Of a stretch of 64,000 nucleotides of DNA, positions 44,513 through 53,963 are shown one piece after another. The position numbers were made by a program, and so were the translations under genes. Every line of letters starts with the position of its first letter. The first letter of the stretch is position 1. Source of the DNA: Candidatus Saccharimonadota bacterium (GTDB lineage Bacteria; Patescibacteriota; Saccharimonadia; Saccharimonadales; Saccharimonadaceae); NCBI GenBank assembly GCA_905372835.1, contig CAJPQK010000003.1:1-64000 (forward strand), given 5' to 3'. The notes under the pieces were generated by a model, which worked only from the letters and a program-made list of their open reading frames with translations, was not told where the DNA came from and did not search any database.

Positions 44513-45187
44513 ATGAGACTATTGGTCGTCGAAGACGAAAGAAAAATCGCCCGGGTCATCGCGGCGGCGCTGCGGTCAGAAGGTCACGCTGTCGATATGG
44601 TACACGACGGAGAAGAAGGTCTGGCCATGGCAGAAACTGAGCCCTATGATTTGCTCGTGTTGGACCGCATGCTACCAGGCAAGAACGGCACCGATATCAT
44701 CACTTCATTGCGCCAAGCCAACAAATCAATGCCTATTTTACTGTTGACGGCGCTTGGCACGACCGAAGACAAAGCCTTTGGTTTAGACGTTGGCGCCGAT
44801 GACTATCTGGTCAAGCCATTTGCCATTGATGAGCTAACCGCCCGCGTCAGGGCGCTCCTGAGGCGGCCGCCTTTGACGCATGACGACGAATTGACCGTTG
44901 CTGATCTGACGCTCAATCAGACCCAGCGCACCGTCAAACGCAGCGGTAAAACTATTGAACTGACCGCTAAAGAATTTGCATTATTAGAGTATTTGATGCG
45001 CCACCCCGGTCAAACCTTGAGCAAAGAAACGCTCATCGCTCATGTGTGGGATTTTGATGCTGATATTCTACCCAACAACGTCGAGGCCTACATCAAGCAA
45101 CTACGTAAGAAAATTGACAAACCATTTCGCCGCCCACTGATTCACACAGTGCGCGGCTTCGGCTATAAAGTGGAGGCAAGCAGGTGA
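44513..45187 (+). CDS. OmpR-family response regulator
   Basis: 224 aa: receiver with VEDE, phospho-Asp in LLVLDRMLPGK and Lys in DDYLVKPF. A winged-helix output domain follows (LTAKEFALLEYLM, NNVEAYIKQLRKKI, HTVRGFGYK). TATAAT lies 6 nt before the ATG at 44513. Coupled to the kinase through a GTGA overlap. A direct repeat typical of OmpR-type sites lies after the kinase. Confidence 0.95.
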   Translation: MRLLVVEDERKIARVIAAALRSEGHAVDMVHDGEEGLAMAETEPYDLLVLDRMLPGKNGTDIITSLRQANKSMPILLLTALGTTEDKAFGLDVGADDYLVKPFAIDELTARVRALLRRPPLTHDDELTVADLTLNQTQRTVKRSGKTIELTAKEFALLEYLMRHPGQTLSKETLIAHVWDFDADILPNNVEAYIKQLRKKIDKPFRRPLIHTVRGFGYKVEASR

Positions 45188-46149
45188 AATTATTTACCTC
45201 CGCCACCATCAAACTAGCCAGCTGGTATCTGTTGATATTGATGATGGTGAGCTTGTTGTTTAGCTGCATCATCTTCAACATTGCGCGTTCGGAAATTGAC
45301 GCTCGTTTGCAAGGTTTCGCCGTTAAGCGCGGGCTGGTCAGTGGCAGTTCACTAGACAAGCCACTGAGCGAGCAGATGGAAGCCACCGATACCAACCTCA
45401 TCATCAGCTTGGCATATCTCAACTTGGTGGTGTTACTGGGCGGTGGGGTGATCGCTTATCTGTTGGCGCAACGCACCCTGGAGCCAATTGAAGCCGCACA
45501 CCAAGCCCAATCACGCTTTGTTGCCAACGCCAGCCATCAGCTGCGCACGCCACTGGCCATCATGAAAGCTGAGGCCGAGCTGGCACTGCACAATCCCAAA
45601 ACGCCCGAGTCAGAGCTGCGGCAAACACTAGCAAGCAATCTTGAGGAGATTAATCGCTTGAACGAACTTGCCACCATGCTTTTAGAATTGTCCCACAGCG
45701 AACGACAGCTCTCGTCCAATATTGAAAAGTTTGACCTTGTGGAATTAACTAATAATCTGATCAATTCCAGACCTGGCAAGGAGCGAGTGGCATTACGCGC
45801 TCCTGATGATTTGACGGTGACCATGAACCGGCCAGCGGTGCGAGAGGTGATTGCAGTGCTGTTAGACAATGCCGTCAAACACAGCCCCGATGCTTCACCC
45901 ATTGACCTCACCATCAAACCTCTCAAAACGACCGTCATCATCACTGCCACCAACCATGGCCCAGGCATCAATGCCAAGGACTTGCCGCACATATTTGAAC
46001 GATTTTACAGCGGCCAGCAACATGCCAATAGTTACGGTCTAGGGCTCAGTCTGGCGCATCAACTAACGCGTGCCCTAGGCGGACACATTTCTGCACGATC
46101 CACTCCTGGAAAAATCACGACATTTACACTTTCGCTGCCAAAACGCTAA
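45184..46149 (+). CDS. Sensor histidine kinase (two TM)
   Basis: 321 aa with GTG start inside the regulator stop. Two transmembrane helices (~10-30 and ~80-100) flank a short extracytoplasmic loop. HisKA contains NASHQLRTPLAIMK (His ~117). The ATPase has LLDNAVKHSP, NHGPGI and YGLGLSLAHQL. Cognate partner of the upstream OmpR-type regulator. Confidence 0.93.
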   Translation: MKLFTSATIKLASWYLLILMMVSLLFSCIIFNIARSEIDARLQGFAVKRGLVSGSSLDKPLSEQMEATDTNLIISLAYLNLVVLLGGGVIAYLLAQRTLEPIEAAHQAQSRFVANASHQLRTPLAIMKAEAELALHNPKTPESELRQTLASNLEEINRLNELATMLLELSHSERQLSSNIEKFDLVELTNNLINSRPGKERVALRAPDDLTVTMNRPAVREVIAVLLDNAVKHSPDASPIDLTIKPLKTTVIITATNHGPGINAKDLPHIFERFYSGQQHANSYGLGLSLAHQLTRALGGHISARSTPGKITTFTLSLPKR

Positions 46150-46150
46150 A

Positions 46151-46170
46151 TTTCAGGTATTTTTCAGGTA
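46151..46170 (+). promoter_or_regulatory. Tandem direct repeat, candidate OmpR-family binding site
   Basis: TTTCAGGTA twice with an 11-bp period (46151-46159, 46162-46170). It begins 1 nt after the kinase stop and ~56 nt before the GreA-like gene, with a weak -10 about 10-13 nt downstream. This is the geometry of PhoB/OmpR class II activation. Confidence 0.55.
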
Positions 46171-46226
46171 GGCGTGATGTACTAGATAGTGTCGGTTGGG
46201 TAAGCAACCGGGAAAGGGGTACTATT

Positions 46227-46694
46227 ATGAGTAATGTACGAACGACGCATCTCAGTCAAAAAGGCTTTAAAGAATTACACAAGGAAATTTCTCAGTTAGA
46301 AGCACAAGAAAAAGCACTCCAGTTCACCTTGCGTGAAATCGGTCGCGCTAAGTCCCGCGACGACAAATTGCAGCGCAATGAGGTCATCATGAACTTGGAA
46401 CTCGTCAGTGGTAAATTAGCCAATTTACGCCACATGCTAAAAACCGCCAAACCACTGCCACGCAAACGCGACCGCTTACGCGTCGCTCTGGGCTCAATCG
46501 TTGACTTGGTCGACCAGCAAGGCCGCATGCTTCACTACATACTAGTCGACAGTCTGGAAGCCAATCCGACAGACGGCCGCATATCCGTAGACAGCCCGTT
46601 GGGTCGTAGCCTACTAGACAAGCGCCCCAAGGACACCGTTTCCTGGTGCGCTGGCGTCAAACTGCAGCGAGCCCAGCTGGTCGCCATCCGATAA
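46227..46694 (+). CDS. GreA/GreB-family protein
   Basis: 155 aa. N-terminal helical hairpin (FKELHKEISQLEAQEKALQFTLREI...) and a C-terminal FKBP-like domain (VALGSIVDLVDQQGR, ISVDSPLGRSLLDKRPKDTV). It resembles transcript-cleavage factors that enter the RNA polymerase secondary channel. The usual acidic pair at the hairpin tip is not clearly visible (RAKSRDDKLQRNE). GAAAGGGG precedes the ATG. Confidence 0.8.
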   Translation: MSNVRTTHLSQKGFKELHKEISQLEAQEKALQFTLREIGRAKSRDDKLQRNEVIMNLELVSGKLANLRHMLKTAKPLPRKRDRLRVALGSIVDLVDQQGRMLHYILVDSLEANPTDGRISVDSPLGRSLLDKRPKDTVSWCAGVKLQRAQLVAIR

Positions 46695-46717
46695 CTACGA
46701 ACCACCACACCCCCTTC

Positions 46718-46747
46718 AGCTTCCGTCATCACGGCGGAAGCTCTTTT
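46718..46747 (+). terminator. Intrinsic terminator after the GreA-like gene
   Basis: GCTTCCGTC/GGCGGAAGC 9-bp stem followed by TCTTTT. Confidence 0.8.
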
Positions 46748-46790
46748 GGTAAAATTGACAATTTAGCATAAACAAAATATAATACCGCTT

Positions 46791-47834
46791 ATGCGTAGAA
46801 GACAAAAACAACAGATTTTCATTGGCGTTTTCATTGGCTTATTTGTCATTGCAGTTAGCGTCCTTGGAATCATATTTTATAATCACTATCAAAAAGAACA
46901 GATCAATCAGCGCCTGGCTGCTAACACGGTTCATTTCGCTTCTGACGGCTATAACATCGCTGCTACTATGTTGCTGCCAAAAGATCAATATTCGTACGAC
47001 ATCAAAAGCGAAGAGCGTCCGCGCTTTCCAACCATGACCATCAAAGACAAGGGCGAAACGTACACCATCACCGCCAAGATTACCCAGGTCGGGAAAGCCA
47101 GCCGCACCAACGACCTCGAGGCCGCCAAAAAACGAGGCAACTTCACTGAGCTCAAAGCTGATAAAGCCACTGGCGTACTGGGAGGCTACGCCTATGATGA
47201 CAATTCATATCACTACATCGTCAAAATACCACTAGTTCAGCGTGACCAAGAGTGGTACGAGCTTCATCTGGACATTGAAAACATCAGCAATGCTTCGGGT
47301 AGCAAAACCTTGTTTGAATCGTCCAGCATCCAGTCTCTGGTCAAGTCTGTCAGGTACGATAGTAATTACCAAGCGCCCGACCAAGAATACACCTCAGACG
47401 ACCGAGAAATTGTGAAGGTAAACAAGTTCGCTAACGAAATCGACGGCTTCAGCATCACCCAGCGATCCAGTGCTGATGACAAAATCACCTTTGTTGGCAC
47501 CAGAAACAATGTCCAAATCAGCCTCACGATTCGTCCTGTCTCCACCTCAAAAACGTTAGAGCAGGCGACCACAGATGACTATTATGCAAAAGCCGGCACC
47601 CACAAATACGACCAAATCACCAAGTACAATTCCAAAGAAGTACGGCACACAGCACCGCAAAGCGACCCAACAAGCTACGTCACCTTCTTTTACTATTTTG
47701 AAAAGGACGGCGTGATATTGCAGGGAGCTGGCCGCTACAACGCCGAGGGCAAGAACGCCTTTGACCAAATGGCCAAAACCATCTTTGAGACAGTACAAGT
47801 TGACAAAGCTCGCGCCAAAAAATACGTGCAGTAG
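46791..47834 (+). CDS. Single-TM anchored protein, unknown function
   Basis: 347 aa. RRRQKQ start, one transmembrane helix (FIGVFIGLFVIAVSVLGIIFY), then an extracytoplasmic mixed alpha/beta region with several repeated strand blocks. No family recognised. TATAAT lies 7 nt before the ATG. Confidence 0.7.
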   Translation: MRRRQKQQIFIGVFIGLFVIAVSVLGIIFYNHYQKEQINQRLAANTVHFASDGYNIAATMLLPKDQYSYDIKSEERPRFPTMTIKDKGETYTITAKITQVGKASRTNDLEAAKKRGNFTELKADKATGVLGGYAYDDNSYHYIVKIPLVQRDQEWYELHLDIENISNASGSKTLFESSSIQSLVKSVRYDSNYQAPDQEYTSDDREIVKVNKFANEIDGFSITQRSSADDKITFVGTRNNVQISLTIRPVSTSKTLEQATTDDYYAKAGTHKYDQITKYNSKEVRHTAPQSDPTSYVTFFYYFEKDGVILQGAGRYNAEGKNAFDQMAKTIFETVQVDKARAKKYVQ

Positions 47835-47884
47835 CCAAAGAGTACGAATAGACCGCTTATGCTTTTTTCTTTATACTATGAAGT

Positions 47885-50386
47885 ATGACATTTTACGCCA
47901 CGCCCGCTCACGAAACCCTGAAAAAATTACGCACAAATGAATACGGACTAACGGCCAGAGAAGTTAAACGCCGCCAAAAACAGTACGGCATCAACGTTAT
48001 CAAAATTGAGTCCGAGCCGCTCTGGAAAAAAATCCTGGAGCCATTTTTGGATATTTTCATGCTGGTGCTAGGGGTGGCAGCCGCCATCAGTTTGTGGCAC
48101 GGCGATCACATTGATGCGGTCATCATTTTGGTAATCATCGCCATCTCGGCAATCATTTTCTATATACAGCGATTTTCCACCGACCGTGTCCTGCGCAGTC
48201 TGTCCAAACGCAGTGTGCAAAAAGTTGACGTGCTACGCGGCAACCACACAGCTCGCGTTGACGCCTCACAATTGGTGCCTGGCGACATCATCACACTAGC
48301 TGAAGGCGAAAAAATCCCCGCAGACATCAGGCTCCTCCGAACAGCCAACTTGCGGGTCGACGAGTCACAATTGACCGGTGAATCATTACCCATCAGCAAA
48401 AAACCTGACGTACTCGAGGGCCATAAAGAATTATATGAGCAAACCAATATGTTGTTTCAAGGCTCGTTCATCATTAGCGGCACCGGAACTGGCGTCGTGG
48501 TAGCCACCGGCAACAGCACCGAGTTCGGTAACCTTGCCACGCTGTCAAAACGGCAAAACACTCAAAGTCCCGTTCAGCAAAAAATCGACGTCCTGATCAC
48601 CAGAATCATCGCCGTTGTCGCTGCCGTCAGCGTCGTGGCCTTTGGGCTCAGTCTGCTGCGCGGCATGGACGTTCTGGAGAGCCTGCGCTTTGTCATGGCA
48701 CTGGCTGTCAGTGCCGTTCCCGAGAGTCTACCAATTGCCATATCTATTGTGTTGGTGCTGGGTATGCGACGTATGGCTGCCAAAAAAGCTTTGGTGCATC
48801 AGATGCGAGCCATCGAGACCATCGGCGTCATCACTACCATCGCCACAGACAAAACTGGCACGCTGACTAAAAACAAATTGACCGTCCAAGAAACTTGGTC
48901 TCCTAAGGATACAGCCGTCATCGACATCATCGCCCGCACCATCAACCGTGGCGACGCCAAAAGCCACGATCCGCTTGATATTGCGCTGGAAGAATTTGTG
49001 CGCACACATGGCGTCCAGGTCAAAAATTCGCCATTTCGCGAACTACCATTTAACCAAGATTTCAGTATGTCTGCTGCCGTGTGGCATCATGGCAAGGATT
49101 TTCAGCTATACCTCAAGGGCGCGCCTGAGCAGATTTTGGCAGCCTGCAAAGTAACCGCCGCTGTCAAAAAACAAGCTCTAGCAGCCCTGGAAGAATTTGC
49201 CACCAAGGGACAGCGAGTCATCGGCCTGGCGTCTTATACGTCAGCACATCCAGTTCATGAATTTTACGAATTGAAAGGTAAGAAATTGACCTTTGAAGGC
49301 TTTGTGGCAGTCAGCGATGTGCTGCGCCCAGAAGCACCTCGAGCAATTCGTGCCGCTCTGAAAGCCGGCGTGTCCGTACGCATGATCACTGGCGATCATT
49401 TTGAAACAGCCTACCAAATCGGACATCAACTAGGCATGGTCAAGGACCGTGACGAGGTGTTTGATTGCCGACAGATGAATAAACTAACAGATGAGCAGCT
49501 TGACCCAATCGTCGAGCGAACCAAAGTCTTCTCTCGCGTCATCCCCGAGCAAAAATACCGCTTGCTGACCATTCTCAAAAAGCATCACATCACCGCCATG
49601 ACAGGGGACGGCGTCAATGATGTGCCAGCACTCAGCAACGCCCACATTGGCGTGGCTATGGGTTCGGGCTCGCACATCGCACGCGACGCTGGAGCTATCA
49701 TTTTGCTGGACGATAATTTCAAAACCATCATCGACGCCATGCGCGAAGGGCGAACCATCATCGCCAATGTTCGCCGTATGTTGTTTTATCTGCTGTCGAC
49801 CAACACTGGCGAGCTGATCACCATGATTGGCGCGCTCCTGATTGGCATCAAAACACCGCTGGAGCCAGTGCAAATCTTGTGGGTCAACCTGGTCACCGAC
49901 ACCTCGATGGTCATCCCACTCGGCCTAGAGCCAACAGAGAGGGGGGTGATGGATCGTCCACCCGAAAAGCCAGATTCACCAATCTTGAACCACATGATGG
50001 TCTGGCGAATGGTTATTGTCGCCGGCACCATGTCAGCCATCGCCTTGGCGGTTTACATCTTCTTTGAGCAGCGGCAGGGACACGCGTACGCTCAAACCAT
50101 GGCCTTCATCGCCCTGGTAGTCAGCCAGTGGGCAAATGCCTTCAACGCTCGCTCCGATGACGAGTCACTCCTGAAGCGCCTAAAAGTCATGAACAAGAGC
50201 TTCTACGCTGGCATGAGCCTGTCCATCATCCTGCAAGTCCTGGTCTTCTTCGGGCCTCTTGGCGAAATCCTGCACATCACACACGTCGCCCTTAGTGACA
50301 TGATGATCATCAGCCTGGCATCATTCATCATCCCAATTGTCGTCTCTGAATGGCATAAGTATGTTACGAGAGGCGCTATACATTAA
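47885..50386 (+). CDS. P-type (type II, Ca2+-like) cation ATPase
   Basis: 833 aa. Actuator TGES (QLTGESLP), phosphorylation site DKTGTLTK, nucleotide-binding KGAPEQ, hinge MTGDGVNDVPAL, and ten or so helices. The M4 motif is VPESLP instead of the usual PEGLP. Probable Ca2+ or other divalent/monovalent cation export. TATACT lies 7 nt before the ATG. Confidence 0.93.
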   Translation: MTFYATPAHETLKKLRTNEYGLTAREVKRRQKQYGINVIKIESEPLWKKILEPFLDIFMLVLGVAAAISLWHGDHIDAVIILVIIAISAIIFYIQRFSTDRVLRSLSKRSVQKVDVLRGNHTARVDASQLVPGDIITLAEGEKIPADIRLLRTANLRVDESQLTGESLPISKKPDVLEGHKELYEQTNMLFQGSFIISGTGTGVVVATGNSTEFGNLATLSKRQNTQSPVQQKIDVLITRIIAVVAAVSVVAFGLSLLRGMDVLESLRFVMALAVSAVPESLPIAISIVLVLGMRRMAAKKALVHQMRAIETIGVITTIATDKTGTLTKNKLTVQETWSPKDTAVIDIIARTINRGDAKSHDPLDIALEEFVRTHGVQVKNSPFRELPFNQDFSMSAAVWHHGKDFQLYLKGAPEQILAACKVTAAVKKQALAALEEFATKGQRVIGLASYTSAHPVHEFYELKGKKLTFEGFVAVSDVLRPEAPRAIRAALKAGVSVRMITGDHFETAYQIGHQLGMVKDRDEVFDCRQMNKLTDEQLDPIVERTKVFSRVIPEQKYRLLTILKKHHITAMTGDGVNDVPALSNAHIGVAMGSGSHIARDAGAIILLDDNFKTIIDAMREGRTIIANVRRMLFYLLSTNTGELITMIGALLIGIKTPLEPVQILWVNLVTDTSMVIPLGLEPTERGVMDRPPEKPDSPILNHMMVWRMVIVAGTMSAIALAVYIFFEQRQGHAYAQTMAFIALVVSQWANAFNARSDDESLLKRLKVMNKSFYAGMSLSIILQVLVFFGPLGEILHITHVALSDMMIISLASFIIPIVVSEWHKYVTRGAIH

Positions 50387-50453
50387 ATTTCTGTGTCCAT
50401 GCCCCATACAATATCACAGATTTAAAATAGAGATTATGGCAAACTAGTAAGGC

Positions 50454-51455
50454 CTAAATCTTATAATTGATAACATCGGACTCCCTTACAAAATATAGCT
50501 CCTTTTTAGCTCTAGTACACGCCACATAAAACTTACTCTTGGTAGCGGATGCAAGCTTGCTGAAATTACCACTATCAAAAATATTGCACATATTTTTATT
50601 TAAAACCACGCACACTCTATCAAACTCCCTGCCTTTACTTTCACCCCAATTTAAAGAATTGCAATCATAATCATAATATTTTCGATAAAACAGCTTCTTG
50701 ATGTCATTATCTTTCATTAAATCGTCTATTTTGTTTTTATCTTCGATAAATTCAATTACTCCTTCATAGGGGAGGGAGGATTCTATAGCAATGCCCAATT
50801 TATCTTTTACGAAATTGCAAACAGCCTTAGGGCATCTATTAGATTTAACGAGTGATTTATTATCTATTAAATATCCCGACTTATTTACCGCCCTTACCCA
50901 TTGAGCATAATATTTATGTACCCCAACCCCTTTATTTCCATTATTTGAAGAGTTGTAAGTTTTTTGATAGAAATCACCCAAGAGCCAAGTTTTCATGTTC
51001 ATACTAAACATACCCAACTTGAGCATCAAATCAAAGTCATAGCTTGTTAAATCTTGAAATTCATCAACATATAAAGCATCAAAGAACATCTCTAGTCTTT
51101 GGGCTATACCCTCTTCACTATAATTGTCTAAAATCCATTTGCTAAGCATATTACTAAAAAATACATCGCCAGATACGTACTTACCGTAATGATTCTCATT
51201 ACTTAATATAAAGCTCTTCACTTTAGGGAATTTTGCAGTTGGCTTAATGCAAAAGTTAAATAAAAACTGAAATAATCCAAAAATATGTACATTTTCGGGG
51301 ATCATATCAAACTTTTCATAAACCCTATTTCTTATCTCTTCTTGGTTTTTAATAGTGTAAGTAATAATCAGAGCTCTTCTTGAAGTATCTAAGTCATCTA
51401 TAATCTTTCTTGTTTTTCCACTGCCAGCAACAGCATGTATTAGTTTTTTATCCAT
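50454..51455 (-). CDS. GajB-like UvrD-type helicase (short)
   Basis: 333 aa superfamily-1 helicase core: Walker A AVAGSGKTRKI, Walker B YVDEFQDLT and motif VI YVACTRAKKEL. It is shorter than typical GajB (about 490 aa), so part of the 2B region seems absent. Its start overlaps the end of the OLD-family nuclease gene by 16 nt, the usual gajA-gajB order. The whole pair is strikingly A/T-rich compared with the rest of the window, pointing to horizontal acquisition. Confidence 0.8.
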   Translation of the reverse strand: MDKKLIHAVAGSGKTRKIIDDLDTSRRALIITYTIKNQEEIRNRVYEKFDMIPENVHIFGLFQFLFNFCIKPTAKFPKVKSFILSNENHYGKYVSGDVFFSNMLSKWILDNYSEEGIAQRLEMFFDALYVDEFQDLTSYDFDLMLKLGMFSMNMKTWLLGDFYQKTYNSSNNGNKGVGVHKYYAQWVRAVNKSGYLIDNKSLVKSNRCPKAVCNFVKDKLGIAIESSLPYEGVIEFIEDKNKIDDLMKDNDIKKLFYRKYYDYDCNSLNWGESKGREFDRVCVVLNKNMCNIFDSGNFSKLASATKSKFYVACTRAKKELYFVRESDVINYKI

Positions 51456-53026
51456 TCCACCGCCTGCCTAATATAGTCTGGCACTTTAAAACCATCCGTA
51501 TTGTCTTCTAATTTTTCTAAAATTCTAATTGCACTTTCACTTTTATTATTAAGCATCCAGTCCTGAATATTTGGAGATTTGGTAATTCTCTTTAATTTTA
51601 TCCAATCTTGATTTTGGTTGAATAATGAAACTTCAAAAGTATACATACTGCTATCATCTTGAGATAATACTTTTATTTCTTTGCAATCTTCATATTCTTG
51701 GTATCTTTCTACTACATTCTTTTGATAATCACCATCATTATCGGTTATGACAACTACTTTCTTATTAAGCTCTTTAGCAACGTTTAAGTATCTTTTAAAA
51801 CTTAGGCCGTTAACTGAGACGACCATAACCTCGTCTTGAGATGGGTTAGAACTGTTTACAATCTCGTACATTTTCTCGAGCAGTATATACTCAGAATCGC
51901 CCTCAACCAAAATAGACCTATTGCTTAATATAAAGTTTAAGATATTTTGGTTGGATGTTTTATTGAAGAATTTAACAGTTTCCTTGTCGAGCTTGTCTAG
52001 CTTTAACTGTTTTTTACCGTGTAGTATGGTGCAATTATCCAAACCTAATCTTGAAGCTATCATATTTGAGTGAGTACTGATAAATAGCTGTGTTTCGTTG
52101 TTTCTATTTATATAATCTAATAAAGTGTGCATTTTCAAAAAACTTAAATGATTCTCAGGTTCTTCTATTAAAACAACGCCAACCTTTTCATCTACAGCGC
52201 TATACATATTACGAACACTTAATAAAACTTTTTCGCCCTGACCAAAGTTTCTTATATCCACGCCGCTATTTTTAACTGTAGCTTTGTCTTTGAAAGAGGT
52301 ATTGCTATTGTTGTTAACTAGCAATTTATATTCCTCATCTTGTTGTAAAATTCCTTGATTTATCATATCTTTTATAAAATCATCTGACATCTGTCTAAAA
52401 CTGTGGTTAATTTTAGCCTGATTATCTTTACCAATTGATTTTTCATAAATCATCGATATGTGCTTATCGATTTCTTTTTTTGTGTCAACAAGACTAGTGT
52501 CTAGATAATGATATTTAAATTTATGAGGCTTCGAATAGCTGTTATAATCAGCACCACAAAATGATTGAAATTTTACACCATAATACTCATAAGGAAAAGT
52601 CATTGATTCGTCTGACAATGCCAATAGTATATTCTCATATTCTTCCAGGTTCGGCTCAACTAATAATCTTACTCCAAAACTCGATCTTTCTTCACTATTA
52701 TGCTTGCCATATAAATTAAAATTATCTTTTATTTTTTCATTAGTTGAGTCAAAGTATAGCTCTATATATAGCACTGGTAATTTTTCAATAGTTCTTTCCA
52801 CGACAGGTAATTTACAAAATATATCCACAGAATCACTATTAAACAAATTAATAAGTCCTATATTTTCAACTTGAGAATAGCTACCGTTTAATACCAATGA
52901 TATAGCTTGAAGCAGTGAGCTCTTGCCAGAGTTATTATCGCCAACTAATATATTTCTCCCAGCATTGAAACAAAACTCAGCTTCGTCATATTTTTTATAA
53001 TTTTTCAGTTTAATCTTGCTAATCAT
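51440..53026 (-). CDS. GajA-like OLD-family ATPase/TOPRIM nuclease
   Basis: 528 aa. The ATPase has Walker A GDNNSGKSSLL, Walker B VLIEEPENHLS and FISTHSNM. The C-terminal TOPRIM nuclease has ILVEGDSEYILLEK and VVVITDNDGDY. This arrangement matches GajA of the Gabija antiphage system, which nicks DNA when nucleotide pools fall during infection. Start at 53026, 6 nt after TATAAT. Confidence 0.87.
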   Translation of the reverse strand: MISKIKLKNYKKYDEAEFCFNAGRNILVGDNNSGKSSLLQAISLVLNGSYSQVENIGLINLFNSDSVDIFCKLPVVERTIEKLPVLYIELYFDSTNEKIKDNFNLYGKHNSEERSSFGVRLLVEPNLEEYENILLALSDESMTFPYEYYGVKFQSFCGADYNSYSKPHKFKYHYLDTSLVDTKKEIDKHISMIYEKSIGKDNQAKINHSFRQMSDDFIKDMINQGILQQDEEYKLLVNNNSNTSFKDKATVKNSGVDIRNFGQGEKVLLSVRNMYSAVDEKVGVVLIEEPENHLSFLKMHTLLDYINRNNETQLFISTHSNMIASRLGLDNCTILHGKKQLKLDKLDKETVKFFNKTSNQNILNFILSNRSILVEGDSEYILLEKMYEIVNSSNPSQDEVMVVSVNGLSFKRYLNVAKELNKKVVVITDNDGDYQKNVVERYQEYEDCKEIKVLSQDDSSMYTFEVSLFNQNQDWIKLKRITKSPNIQDWMLNNKSESAIRILEKLEDNTDGFKVPDYIRQAVEWIKN

Positions 53027-53228
53027 AAAAACATTATATATTGTAGACAAATAATATTGAATAATATGATACCACTATAGACAATAACCAAGATAAAATA
53101 AGACCGAGCAATATCCCTATGCAAGAGTCGACTACTGATACTAGCGATCAAAACACTAGAGTATCTTGCAGCCCAAAACAGCGAAGAAGAGCCCTTCCTT
53201 ATATAGAGACCCATGTTCATCATAAAGC

Positions 53229-53260
53229 TAAAGCCACCATATAACCTAATGGTGGCTTTA
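53229..53260. terminator. Hairpin downstream of tRNA-Gln
   Basis: TAAAGCCACCAT/ATGGTGGCTTTA 12-bp stem, 8-nt loop, 14 nt after the tRNA 3' end on the minus strand. It separates the tRNA from the Gabija pair. Confidence 0.65.
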
Positions 53261-53274
53261 GAGAAAATTCTATT

Positions 53275-53349
53275 TGGCTGGGCCGGAGGGATTCGAACCC
53301 CCGAATGCCAGGACCAAAACCTGGTGCCTTACCACTTGGCGACGGCCCA
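53275..53349 (-). tRNA. tRNA-Gln (anticodon TTG)
   Basis: Acceptor TGGGCCG/CGGCCCA, D arm with AAGTGGTAAGGCA, anticodon loop TTTTGGT giving TTG, T arm GGGGGTTCGAATCCCTC, encoded CCA. In the 423-nt gap 53027-53449 the only other features are the hairpin above and the pilin promoter. Confidence 0.97.
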
Positions 53350-53449
53350 ATATGAGCAACGCGTGAGCGCAACTACGTCTAATATTGTACCACATCAGGG
53401 CAGAGATACCAAGCTTGCCAATCTGCCAACACCGCCGTATAATCAAACT

Positions 53450-53911
53450 ATGCATAAGCACTATGGTTTTACAATCGTCGAAGTATTGGTAGTCGTCTTG
53501 GTCCTCGGTATCTTGATGACTGTTGGCGGCCTAGCCTGGCGTACTGCCCGCGAAGACGCCATTAACAATGAAAGCAAGACTGAATTATTAACCATCCAAA
53601 ACGCCGTCGAAGAATATTACACCCAAAACGGAGAATACCCGTGGCCTGCGTCCTGCAGCAAATACAGCTCGGCAACCAACCGCACATGCGACGCTGGCGA
53701 GCTCAATCCATTGTTAGTGCCAAAATACCTCAAAGAATTACCGACAGACTGGCGCGGCAAACACTACGAATACACCGTCAACAAAAGCCCAGATAATCGC
53801 TATGGGTTACTAATGTACCGAGCTAACGGCACCAGATGTCGCGTCGGAAAAGGCATCCTGGCGATGTGGTGGAGCACACCAGCGCCAGCGGCTGAGAATT
53901 GCGATTTCTAA
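53450..53911 (+). CDS. Type IV pilin-like protein
   Basis: 153 aa. Short leader MHKHYG, cleavage before F, and the N-terminal helix FTIVEVLVVVLVLGILMTVGG with Glu at +5. A globular domain with two Cys pairs follows (CSKYSSATNRTC, CRVGKG, ENC). The context FxxxEVLVVVLVLG is the substrate of prepilin peptidase. It probably forms a pseudopilus for twitching or DNA uptake, consistent with dprA elsewhere in the window. TATAAT lies 6 nt before the ATG. Confidence 0.9.
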   Translation: MHKHYGFTIVEVLVVVLVLGILMTVGGLAWRTAREDAINNESKTELLTIQNAVEEYYTQNGEYPWPASCSKYSSATNRTCDAGELNPLLVPKYLKELPTDWRGKHYEYTVNKSPDNRYGLLMYRANGTRCRVGKGILAMWWSTPAPAAENCDF

Positions 53912-53963
53912 GCTACTACTTGGCTATTTTCCAAATGCGGTCTGTTTGGGGTACAATAGGGCA

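Noticed and set aside
45803..45825. Second CTGATGA hammerhead-like core
   Set aside because: It lies within the kinase coding region and lacks a stem II and the GAAA.
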